DNA from: Tranzscheliella williamsii | Lineage: Eukaryota > Basidiomycota > Ustilaginomycetes > Ustilaginales > Ustilaginaceae | NCBI GenBank assembly: GCA_023212725.1 | Contig: JALBYF010000120.1 | Coordinates: forward strand, 1 to 22,327 | DNA: 22,327 bases | Direction of reading: 5' to 3' | In this document: positions 9,231 through 18,400 of the stretch, in pieces | Position numbering within the stretch: position 1 is the first letter of the stretch | How the letters are laid out: the number at the start of each line of letters is the position of its first letter | Position numbers and translations under genes: made by a program | The notes under the pieces: generated by a model | What the model was told of the DNA's origin: nothing | Databases searched by the model: none | Seen by the model: only the letters and a program-made list of their open reading frames with translations

Positions 9231-11102
9231 ATGGCCACCCAGGACAAGGTAGAGAAGCAGCAGCGGCTGGTTAAGGCCATCACCCAGATAACCAATAAGC
9301 AGGCGCCCCCCGAGATCGACTTCACCGTCCATACGACAGACGATGGCAACCAGGTCAACACGCAGGAGAGAGTGGTCAAGGACGTACAAGCTCCCGCCTT
9401 CCACAAACCCACCGATGAGCAGTTTTGGAGCACCAAAGACCCCTCCAAGCCCGATATCGCTTTCCTCAAAAACCACTTCTACCGCGAAGGCCGTCTCACA
9501 GATGATCAGGCCAAGCATATCCTTACCGCAGCCACCGAAGTCCTCCGTCAAGAACCCAACCTGCTCGAAGTCGATGCCCCCATCACCGTCTGTGGCGACA
9601 TACACGGTCAATATTATGACCTCATGAAGCTTTTCGAAGTCGGTGGCAATCCCGCCGACACTCGCTATCTCTTCCTCGGTGACTATGTCGACAGAGGCTA
9701 CTTCTCCATCGAATGCGTTCTCTACCTCTGGGCGCTCAAGATCTGGTATCCCGACACCCTCTTTTTGCTCCGGGGCAACCACGAGTGCCGCCATTTGACC
9801 GATTACTTCACGTTTAAGCTCGAATGCAAGCACAAGTATTCTGAAGAGATCTACGACCTCTGCATGGAATCCTTTTGTTCCTTGCCTTTGGCGGCGGTCA
9901 TGAACAAGCAGTTCCTCTGCATCCACGGAGGTCTCTCGCCCGAACTTCAGACTCTCGATGATCTGCGAAGCGTCAACCGATTCCGTGAACCGCCCACGCA
10001 TGGCCTCATGTGCGACATCCTCTGGGCCGATCCGCTAGAAGACTTCGGGTCAGAGAAGACCAATGAAAGCTTTATTCATAACCACGTCAGGGGATGCTCC
10101 TACTTTTTCACGTATAACGCCGCCTGCCAGTTTCTCGAACGTAATCAGCTTCTCTCCATCATCCGAGCCCACGAAGCCCAAGATGCCGGTTACCGGATGT
10201 ACCGCAAGACAAAGACCACTGGATTCCCATCTGTCATGACCATCTTTTCGGCGCCAAATTACCTCGACGTCTACAACAACAAGGCAGCGGTGCTCAAGTA
10301 CGAAAACAACGTCATGAACATTCGACAATTCAACTGTACGCCCCATCCGTATTGGCTTCCAAACTTCATGGATGTCTTTACTTGGAGTTTGCCGTTCGTC
10401 GGTGAAAAGATCACCGATATGCTTATTGCCATCCTCAATGTCTGCAGTAAGGAGGAGTTGGAAGAAGAGGAGGAGGAAGACGAAATTCCCGTCACGCCCA
10501 CCTCATCTACGGCCGACGACGATACAGCAGAGAGGAGGACAATAATCAAGAACAAGATCTTGGCCGTAGGGAGGATGTCGCGTGTCTTTGCGTTGTTGCG
10601 AGAGGAGGCGGAGCGGGTCTCGGAGCTCAAGTCGGCTCAAGGAAGCGCCAAGTTGCCGTATGGCACGCTGGTCTTGGGCTCGGAAGGCATCAAGGACGGG
10701 ATCAACGGCTTCGACGATGCGCGCAAGGTGGACATTGAGAATGAGCGGCTGCCGCCGGACCTGATTGATGCGGACGAGGCGGGGCCTGCGTCGCCGGCGG
10801 ATGGTGCGCGGGTGTCATCGCCCGCGTTCGAGGAGCACACCACGCCGGGCAGTCCGAGCAGCGCGTCTCCCGCGACGCCGAGCTCGCCCAGCGTTGGCGG
10901 GCACCGGCGCGGCCACTCGCGCACCAGCAGTCTCGGCACCACCATGTCCAGTCCGTCCAACCGCCGCCGCTCGCTCGAGTCCACCGTCAGCATGATCCGC
11001 GAGGCCCTCGAGGGCTCCGACACCGTCGACGAAAAGCACCTCGAAAAGCTCGCCAATGACATCTCCTCCCCCACCGCCAAGGGCGCCGCCAAACCCAAAT
11101 GA
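9231..11102 (+). CDS. CNA1: Calcineurin A, catalytic subunit of Ca2+/calmodulin-dependent protein phosphatase 2B
   Basis: Serine/threonine phosphatase that, with calcineurin B and calmodulin, dephosphorylates Crz1-type factors and other stress targets. It is a single exon of 623 residues. The PPP core is complete: GDIHGQ (Asp123, His125), GDYVDRG (Asp151, Asp154), RGNHE (Asn183, His184), His232 in HGG and His314 in RAHE supply the two-metal site and catalytic residues. The calcineurin B-binding helix covers about 377-410, the calmodulin-binding segment about 436-460 ([16 protein letters not shown]) and the autoinhibitory segment about 482-508, ending ENERLPP. An acidic insert (409-418, almost all Glu) lies between the B-binding helix and the calmodulin site. 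The Ser/Pro-rich tail after 515 is likely phosphorylated and disordered. The start matches the family, with an N-terminal extension of roughly 30 residues compared with mammals. Confidence 0.97.
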   Translation: MATQDKVEKQQRLVKAITQITNKQAPPEIDFTVHTTDDGNQVNTQERVVKDVQAPAFHKPTDEQFWSTKDPSKPDIAFLKNHFYREGRLTDDQAKHILTAATEVLRQEPNLLEVDAPITVCGDIHGQYYDLMKLFEVGGNPADTRYLFLGDYVDRGYFSIECVLYLWALKIWYPDTLFLLRGNHECRHLTDYFTFKLECKHKYSEEIYDLCMESFCSLPLAAVMNKQFLCIHGGLSPELQTLDDLRSVNRFREPPTHGLMCDILWADPLEDFGSEKTNESFIHNHVRGCSYFFTYNAACQFLERNQLLSIIRAHEAQDAGYRMYRKTKTTGFPSVMTIFSAPNYLDVYNNKAAVLKYENNVMNIRQFNCTPHPYWLPNFMDVFTWSLPFVGEKITDMLIAILNVCSKEELEEEEEEDEIPVTPTSSTADDDTAERRTIIKNKILAVGRMSRVFALLREEAERVSELKSAQGSAKLPYGTLVLGSEGIKDGINGFDDARKVDIENERLPPDLIDADEAGPASPADGARVSSPAFEEHTTPGSPSSASPATPSSPSVGGHRRGHSRTSSLGTTMSSPSNRRRSLESTVSMIREALEGSDTVDEKHLEKLANDISSPTAKGAAKPK

Positions 11103-11385
11103 GCCCTCTCGCGCCACCCCCGCCGCCCCTCGCCCAGCTAAGCCCTGTATCCTCCATGCTCTATTCCACGCCGGCCAAAACTCATGCTATCACGTCTGTC
11201 ACGCGCGTGTATCCTTGCTGCCAATACCGCCGGCTTGTGCGCGCTCGGTTCGGGTCGGTGAGCAGCGAAACGGGTATGATGCAAAGCGAGGCAGGGGAGT
11301 ACAAGTACAGGGACGGGGGATGTGTGGACCGGAAGCAGGGATGCGAGGGAAGCGGGGATGCGGATGTGAGCGCACGCGCGCGGCG

Positions 11386-13545
11386 CTAGGCGCGAGCGCG
11401 GAGCTTGGAGATCTCGCGCTGGGCGCGGAGGGTGGCGTTTTCGTCGCGCAGGCGCTCGAGCTCGGCGCGGAGCATCTTGACCTCGGCACGCAGCTCGAGC
11501 ACGGCGTCGGACTGCTCGGACTCCTCCATCTTCTTCATCTGGCGGCGCATGCGCTGGTACTCGACGTTGCGCTGTGCGCGCCGCCGCTGCGCTTCGCCCG
11601 CCTCCAGCACGGGCTTCCGGCCCCGTTTGCGTGGCGCGGCATTACGCCCCATTCCGCCACCGGAGACGGTGGCGCCGCCCTGGTTCGACGCTGTAGATGC
11701 AAACGTCCGGACGGGCGAGCCCATGCTCTCGTCGCTGTTCACCTCTTCCGCCTGCCGCGTCTCGCCCATGCGTACCGGGGTAGCCCGAGCAGAGGCTGCC
11801 AACGACGTCCGCCCCGTACCGCTGACATCCGCTTCACTCGACACAACGCCGGCCAAGGACGTAGGTCCAGAGACACAATCTGCGTGTAAGCGATCTGATG
11901 GAGAAGCTTGACGCTTCCTTGTCGACCGAATGGGTCGGCCGGACGGAGACCACAGTAGGTCCGAATCTTGCGTCCGGTGCCGCTGAGACTGGCCTTGCTG
12001 ATCAGGAAGAGGAGTCGGCTCAGCAGTCGACTGCGGATATGGACCTTGACGATACGCTTCGAGCTGCGGGCTTTCCTGTGCTACGTACTCGGCTTGTGAA
12101 CGGTCAGAGTCGGCTTCGATATGTTTGGACGTGGCTGTCGGTGTCTTGGCGGCGGGTGTGCCGGACTGAGATGCGGCGGCGGCGGCAGCAGCGGCTGCAG
12201 CGGCGCGGGATTCCTCAGAGGCCACTACGTCTTGAACAGCCATGGACCAGGCGGAAGGCAGCGGGAGGTTGGGATTCAAATCTGGATTGAAGTCGGGATC
12301 ATCTTCATCCTCCTCCTCAAAGTCGAGATCCGCGAAATGCATAGCTTGCACAGCGGAACTGTCTGTCGGGGCAAACGAGGGGCCAGTGTCAGCGTCGTTC
12401 TGGAGGGAATAGACGCTGCTTTCGTTATAAGCGGGCTGCTGAAACGCTGAGCTGCGGCTGGCCGAGTTTTTCGCTTGCTGACGCTGTTGCTGCTCCATAA
12501 GCGTTTGCAGGAGAGCCGTCAGATCCTGCTCTCCGACCGGATGACGCGGGCTACGGTGGTCTCCGCCGAGCCGAGAGATAAGAGCGTGGATCAGCGGCTG
12601 AAGATCCGAAAAGCCAGGGTGGCGATTGGGCTTTGTTGGGCGCGATCTACGTAGCCCGGTAGCCCCAAGGCCATCTGCCGGCTGTAGTGAAGGGCGTGCC
12701 ATGCTTGAACTCGGAGTAGGAGCTGACATTGAAGCTGGACTACTCTGGGGCATGCCGTAGGGCGAAGGAGCCAGCTGAGAAGCGGGTGTTGCGTGCCCCT
12801 GCCAAGGAACTGGATTGGAGGAGCCAAGCACGTGGGTGAGCATCTGAATCATATTGCTGTAGAATTCAGCATCGTCGCTTCCAGAGAGCGGCGCCTGCGC
12901 CGGGCTGGAAGTTTGTTGATGTACAGGACCGTTCAAAGACGCTTGCACCGTGCTGTGACTGCGGGGATCTGCCCAGGATGCATCGAAGCTGGGGCCGAGG
13001 AGACTGGGGTCAAAGTTCTCAAGAAATTTGAACATCGATTCGTCCTCGTCAACACCATCATCGTCATCGTCCTCAGCGTCCGGAGTTGGAGGCGGAGAAG
13101 ATCCCGGATCTTCGTCGTCATCGTCTTCATCGTCTTCACCATCATTGTCTTGGTCGTTATCCTCAATTTCGCTCTCTTCCTCCGGCTCTCCGTCTTCACT
13201 GCTTGCATCGTCTCGACCTACGCGACGCTCTGTGCTCGTATTCCTGTGGGCCTGAGCTTGATCATCAAAGCCACCAGTCGCTTGCGCGCCTGCAACAAAG
13301 GAGCTGTCTTGCATACGTGCGTCTGACATCCCTTCTCGCCCAGCGCCAGGGTGGTGATTCTCGTGTCGGCTCTGCAGAGCCGCGAGGTTGTGTCCCTGGC
13401 GCAGACGTTCAGTAATTGTCTCCAAGGCGATTGATTGCGGTCCAATCTTGCTGTTCGCTTTGCTGTTGCTCGAAAGATTGTATGTAGGTGGACTAGCGCG
13501 GCCGCCGTGACCACGTGCTGGATCAGCGTCGATGCGGCCGGGCAT
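11386..13545 (-). CDS. bZIP-like transcription factor with acidic N-terminal region
   Basis: Predicted nuclear DNA-binding regulator, a single exon of 719 residues. An acidic stretch (about 115-175, mainly Asp/Glu) could act in activation. It is followed by a short hydrophobic-acidic segment FKFLENFDPSLLG. Long Ser/Pro/Gln-rich regions and a run of about eleven Ala lie in the middle. The DNA-binding part is at the extreme C-terminus: an AT-hook-like RKRGRKP (639-645), then a basic region with Asn660 and Arg668 spaced N-x7-R, then leucines at 685, 692, 699 and 706. Those leucines are in exact heptad register with Arg668 (first d position Gln678), so this is a genuine bZIP arrangement. The residues between Asn and Arg (VEYQRMR) depart from the usual bZIP consensus. 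The gene is convergent with calcineurin A (283 bases between stops). Function and target genes are unknown. Confidence 0.8.
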   Translation of the reverse strand: MPGRIDADPARGHGGRASPPTYNLSSNSKANSKIGPQSIALETITERLRQGHNLAALQSRHENHHPGAGREGMSDARMQDSSFVAGAQATGGFDDQAQAHRNTSTERRVGRDDASSEDGEPEEESEIEDNDQDNDGEDDEDDDDEDPGSSPPPTPDAEDDDDDGVDEDESMFKFLENFDPSLLGPSFDASWADPRSHSTVQASLNGPVHQQTSSPAQAPLSGSDDAEFYSNMIQMLTHVLGSSNPVPWQGHATPASQLAPSPYGMPQSSPASMSAPTPSSSMARPSLQPADGLGATGLRRSRPTKPNRHPGFSDLQPLIHALISRLGGDHRSPRHPVGEQDLTALLQTLMEQQQRQQAKNSASRSSAFQQPAYNESSVYSLQNDADTGPSFAPTDSSAVQAMHFADLDFEEEDEDDPDFNPDLNPNLPLPSAWSMAVQDVVASEESRAAAAAAAAAAASQSGTPAAKTPTATSKHIEADSDRSQAEYVAQESPQLEAYRQGPYPQSTAEPTPLPDQQGQSQRHRTQDSDLLWSPSGRPIRSTRKRQASPSDRLHADCVSGPTSLAGVVSSEADVSGTGRTSLAASARATPVRMGETRQAEEVNSDESMGSPVRTFASTASNQGGATVSGGGMGRNAAPRKRGRKPVLEAGEAQRRRAQRNVEYQRMRRQMKKMEESEQSDAVLELRAEVKMLRAELERLRDENATLRAQREISKLRARA
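12172..12213 (-). repeat. GCN-rich repeat coding poly-Ala
   Basis: The plus strand is a GCGGCGGCAGCAG-type run that codes about eleven consecutive alanines in the bZIP protein. Mixed GCC/GCT/GCA codons suggest an older, partly stabilised expansion. Confidence 0.8.
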
Positions 13546-14036
13546 GCTGATGGTATTGCAGGTATTGTCAAGCGATTGATCCTGCTACCTTGGTCGAGCT
13601 TGCAGCTTTGACCGGACAGTTGCTATGCCTGAGGAATACATGGCGCGCCGTGTAGTTGCATGTTAGGCCCCGCCTAGACGGAGTAGTCACACCAGATGTG
13701 TGGTAGTATGGCGGTGAGGGTGGCGGAAGGAAGATATCAGCAAGAGGATCAGCGTTGTGATAGATTGCGCAGTCAGTTAAATGTAACAATTCAACACCTC
13801 TCCATCAACGCGACGCGCAGAGAGACGTATTCTCCGCTCCACATCGACGTAAACTCACAGAGTAACGACTGCGCCTGAAAGATGAAAAAGCGGCTTATAC
13901 ACTCACAACCGACTCATAGCTGCAGCCTTCTTCACTACGAGCGTGGCGAACGAAGCGCCCTGGAGTCCAACGCCTGATGAAGTGGTACTGAACGAGGGCG
14001 CCGAGTAAGCGATCCGATTGCGCTTACTCAAAGGGC
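13546..14036. promoter_or_regulatory. Divergent promoter region between the bZIP gene and the 415-residue gene
   Basis: The two genes start 491 bases apart and read outward, so both promoters must lie here unless upstream exons extend the genes. I see no reading frame of note. I did not identify a defined operator or TATA box with confidence. An autoregulatory bZIP site is possible but was not seen as a clear palindrome. Confidence 0.5.
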
Positions 14037-15284
14037 ATGAAGAGGGCAGCCGCTCGAGAGAAAGCAACGGGTGTGCTCTCTTCATCGCCGGGCAGCCAAA
14101 ACGAGTCTTCATCACTCATCCTCGCCCTGGCGCGGCATTTCGGGGCGCACCTGGCTGTTTCAGCTACAGCGGACAGGAAAGGTCGCAAAAGCAGCCAATC
14201 GCGCTCTGTGTGCGCGGGCCTGGCACTGCAGGCTATCCTCGTCGCCCTCGGCATTCGTAGAGCCGCCCTAATTGATACGTTTTCCCCAAGCTTGCGCCAA
14301 TGTTCAGAACTCAGTCATGCGCTGGACACTTTCTTGACTGACGGTGTGGCGGATGGCAGTGGCGGACAAGTCCAACGGCAGCTTCGACACAGCGTTGCTG
14401 TGCTGCGGCACGGTCCCACATCCCAAACATTCTTTGTTAGTTGTACCCCCGACCAATGGGCAGACCGGCCCAGCGCGCTCGAACAAAGCAACGCCGCTTC
14501 AGGCTCACGCTCAAGACTTGATGACGGTGGCAACAGCCAGGATCGACTGGCAGGGGTGAACATGCCGATCTGGATCGATGCCCGTGCAAGCCGCGGCGAT
14601 CGGCCTGGGTCCAGCTCTCCTGCGGGCATGCGTCCGGACGCCCACATCACCGCACTGATAGATGAGATACACGCCGCGCTGGTGGACGCAAATGGGAAAA
14701 GACGCCCATCCGCTCGCTGCGTCGTGATCCGCACGGACCGGTCAGGGGGGCAGAGCGGCGGCGTTGAGCTGGCGAGCGAGCATCGTCTTGCCGGGGTAGC
14801 GCTGGCTGGGTGGCTGCTCGAGTACGGCGCGGTCTACTGCCTGCACACACCGAGCGCGTCTGTCGAGGCCCGCGCGCCGCCTGTGCACTTCGGCTACACC
14901 GTTACGCCCTTGGACCAACACACCGCCCGAGACACTGCCGAGGATCGAGACCGCGACGATGCGTGGCCCGACGAAGCAGAGGCTGCGGCCACGACGAACG
15001 CGCTCGGATCGCAACCCTTGCTCCTCTTCCGCGTTCTGCTCGGCGCCCAGCTCGAACTAATGGCCTTCTCGCTCCCGCGCTCCACCATGCAAGACGCAGC
15101 GCGCGGACCGGTCACACAGTCCATCGACGCAATTCGCGCCGCCCTACACCAGCGCTTCCGCACCCGCCTCGACCGTCTCCCCGAGCCCGTCGGCGCGGGC
15201 GAAGCAGAGCTCTTCCACCAGCTCCGCACATGCCAGCTCACCGTCGAAATCAGCCATGTCGCCCTGGACCGCGTCGCCCTATAG
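14037..15284 (+). CDS. Conserved-looking protein of unknown function, possibly C1orf74/DUF4504-like
   Basis: Single exon of 415 residues with no signal peptide. Two segments look like structured core: Leu/Ala-rich helices at about 26-82, ending LGIRRAALIDTF, and LAGVALAGWLLEYGAVYCLH at about 250-270. Between them are Ser/Asp/Gly-rich, probably disordered stretches, and a charged insert (about 300-325) follows. The C-terminal part (from about 330) looks alpha-helical, with LLLFRVLLGAQLELMAFSLP. The arrangement recalls the C1orf74 (UPF0739/DUF4504) family, but I recognise this only weakly and no catalytic motif is visible. The gene is divergent from the bZIP gene and ends 144 bases from the convergent coiled-coil gene. 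Coding is supported by its length and GC-rich codon use. Confidence 0.75.
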   Translation: MKRAAAREKATGVLSSSPGSQNESSSLILALARHFGAHLAVSATADRKGRKSSQSRSVCAGLALQAILVALGIRRAALIDTFSPSLRQCSELSHALDTFLTDGVADGSGGQVQRQLRHSVAVLRHGPTSQTFFVSCTPDQWADRPSALEQSNAASGSRSRLDDGGNSQDRLAGVNMPIWIDARASRGDRPGSSSPAGMRPDAHITALIDEIHAALVDANGKRRPSARCVVIRTDRSGGQSGGVELASEHRLAGVALAGWLLEYGAVYCLHTPSASVEARAPPVHFGYTVTPLDQHTARDTAEDRDRDDAWPDEAEAAATTNALGSQPLLLFRVLLGAQLELMAFSLPRSTMQDAARGPVTQSIDAIRAALHQRFRTRLDRLPEPVGAGEAELFHQLRTCQLTVEISHVALDRVAL

Positions 15285-15428
15285 AGGCAGCCCGCTCGAA
15301 ACTCCCTCATTCGGCTCACTACGCATCCACACATGCTCAACGGACGCTGTCCTTGGACGAGATTGTTCACGAGCTCGGTGGTACTATACTATCTACACGC
15401 TGTGTGACCACTTTGCGTTGTCAGCCAC

Positions 15429-18400
15429 TCAGGCCTGGATGGCGTCTGTAAGGCGTTTTTCGAGGTCTGCGACCTGGGCTCGCAGCTCGTCCGTTTCTTC
15501 CTGGCCGCTGCTCAGAAACTGGACCTCTAGTTTGGCGTTGTTGAGTTCCTTGTGGAGACGGTCGACCTCTTGCTGTGCCTGAGTCCGCTCTTCTTCAAGC
15601 CTGTCGATCTGCTGTTGGTGCTGGTTGGTCAGTAGCACCGTCTTCTCGGTGTGCGCTGCATGCAGCCTTTCCAGGTCGCTCATGTCCTTGTTCTCCTTGC
15701 CCTCGCTCTCCAGCACGCTGGTATGGGTCGAGGACGCCTTGGCCTTGAGCTGCGCACACTCGCGCGCGGCTGCATCGCGAGCCTTTTCGGCTTCGTTCAG
15801 CTGGTCTTGCAAATCCATCAGCTTTCCCGAGTCCGACAGTGTCTTCTCATAGTGCGACGCCAGCGCTTCGTCGTGCGACCTGGATAGGTTGGTCATCTCG
15901 CCCACGTGCTTCTCAATGAGCGCCTCCTTGTCAATAGAATGCTGAGAGGAGATAGCCTCAAACTGCTCCACAAAGGCCTTTTGCGACTGTTCGTGTGCGG
16001 TCTTGGTCTCCGAGAGCTCTTGCTGTAGGATACCGATCTGGTCTCGCAGGGCCCTGAGCTCGGAGGATCCCGCCTGGGCTGAATCCGATACGGCCTTCTT
16101 GCCATCCTCACGGGCGGTTTTCAGATCGGCTTCGAGCGACTTGGCTTTCTCCTCGCTTGCCGCCTTTTCGGCGTGCAGTTGCGCCACCGTCTCCTTGAGT
16201 TTCTTCAGGTCGTTATGCGCAGCACTGAGCTCCAGCTGAACCTGCTTGAGCGAGTTTGATTGACGCGCTTCGGCATCGGAGAGGGCACTGGCATGCGATT
16301 CCTTCAGCGCAGCCAGCTCGTCGGCATGCGAGCTGCGCAACTGCTCAACAGTCTTCTGCGACTGTTCCTTGAGCTGCTGCAAGTCGCTGGAGTGGTTGTC
16401 TCCTGCCTCGTTGCGGGCTTTCTCAAAGGCATCCTGGACCTTTTGGTCATGCTCAGCCTGTATTTCGGCGACCTTGACAGCATATTTACTCTCCTGGGAG
16501 GCAAGCTCAGCTTTCACCTCTTCAAGGTGCTGGAGGAGCTCCTGAATGCGGCCATCGGCGGCTTTCTTCTCCGCTTCGAGTTGTAAAGTGTGAGCGTCTG
16601 AGGTCTGCGCCAAGGCAGCTTCGTGCGAAGCAACCAGGGAAGAGAGCTCGGTGGCATGCTTTGATGACGCTTCTTCTCGAGCGGCTACGAGGGCAGAATC
16701 ATGCTCCTTAGCCAATGCCGCCCGAGCTGATTCCGCGGCTTCCTTCTTCGCCTCTTCTAGTGCCGATGAATGCTCACGGTCCCGGGTGGCGCGGGCATCC
16801 TCGATCGCGGCATCAAGGGTTCGCGCATGCTCTGTCGAGAGGTCGCGTCGCGCTTTGTTGACAGCATCTTCCAAGACTGCAGCATGCTTCTCTTCGAGGT
16901 CTTTCTGGGCCTGTTCCACAGCCTTGGCGACAGCGTTCGAGTGCTGCGCCTCGAGCAATTTAACCTGTTCTTCGGTCTGGGAAGTAGACTTGGTCAGGGC
17001 AGCAGCCTCAGCGGCAGCTACAGCCTCTGCGAGCCTCGTTGCGTTGGCAGCTGACTCTTCCTCAATGCGCTGCTGCAGCGAATTGTTGTGTGACTCCAGT
17101 TTTTCAATGTGAGCCTCGCTTTCGGCTTTCAGCTTTGCGATCTGGGCCTCCTTCTCAGTGAGAGAAGAAGCACCAGTCTCACCTGCCTTAGCAACCTCTG
17201 CAAGCTCCTGTTGGGCTGCTTTGAGCTGTGTCCGAAGCTCATCTAGTTCTGTCTGAAGCTCGTCAGAACGATCCTTAAGCTCGGACTCCCTTCCGCTTGC
17301 CGCCTCAAACTTAGCAGAGAGGTCTGTAAGTTCTGCCTCGTGAGCTCGTTTTTGCTCTTCGAGCTGTTTCGATACGTCGCCATTGCCAGCAGCAATCTTG
17401 CTTTCATTCTCTGATTCCAGTTCTTCCATCTTTTTTCGGAGGTCGTCTGCAATTCTCTTGGACTCTTCAGAGTCGGTCTCCGACTGCTTGACCTTGAACT
17501 CGAGTTCTTGCACCTGTTGCAGAGATGTCTGCAATTGATCCTCAAGCACGCTCAAAGCCTCAGTCTGCCTCGTTTCAGCTTCCTTTGAATGCGTTTCGTG
17601 AGCCGACTTGGCTTCCTCCAAAGCACTTTGAGCTAAGGCGAGCTGTGATCCCAGCGAGGCGATTGAGGACTGGGCGGCTTCTACTGCCTTCTGTTTTTCT
17701 TCCAGGGCAGCATTATGATTGCCGCTCTCCGATGTGGTCGAGGCAATGTGCTCTTTGAGCTGGGCGACTTCAGCTTCCAAGTCTGCAATGCGAGCAGATT
17801 GGTCGTCGCCTCTCTCGTCCTCATTCTGTCCTGCGCCATTCTTGAGGTCGGACAGTTTGGACTCGGCGGCAGCGAGACTAACGGTCTTGGCCTGAAGCTC
17901 CTCGTCTTTGGCTTCGAGGTCTCCCTTCAGCTGGTTGAGCTGATCGTTCTGCTCGGTGAGCTCGACCTCAAGCTTGGCAATCTTGTCGTGCAAATCCTTG
18001 ACTGCAGAAGTGGTGGCGGTGGGGGCCGCAGTGGAACCTGCGGCGACGGCCCTTCGAACAGGTGCCGAGCTGGCGGCGAGGGACTGGCGGGCTGACGATC
18101 CAGGTCTGGTGACGCTGGCAGTGGTGGTCCCGTTACTGGTGATGCTGGCGCGTCGGGCCGCAGTGGCGTTAGAGGTCGCTCCGGTCGAAGAGGTGGTGGA
18201 AGCTGCCATAGAGGCTCTCTTGACTGCTCCGGTGGGGCCGGCAGTGCCGGTGGAAGACGACGCGGGAGGTTTGCGGACGGCGGTTGCAGGAACACTGCTA
18301 GCGCCCGGAGCTACGGGCTTACGCGCGGAAGAAGCGGCGGAGCCAGCGGTGGGGCCAGCGACGGCCGACCGAGCAGGAGATGGTGGGACCGTGGAAACTC

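Noticed and set aside
9216..10001. A 261-codon minus-strand frame opposite calcineurin A
   Set aside because: The plus strand encodes an unmistakable calcineurin A. The antisense frame follows from its codon bias.
11056..11911. Plus-strand frames across the end of calcineurin and the start of the bZIP region
   Set aside because: They are shadows of the two real genes, with Arg/Ala/Pro-biased translations and no domain.
12793..13326. Plus-strand frame with hydrophobic valine/isoleucine runs resembling membrane helices
   Set aside because: It is antisense to the Asp/Glu-rich part of the bZIP protein; GAC/GAT and GAG/GAA codons read backward give Val, Ile, Leu and Phe.
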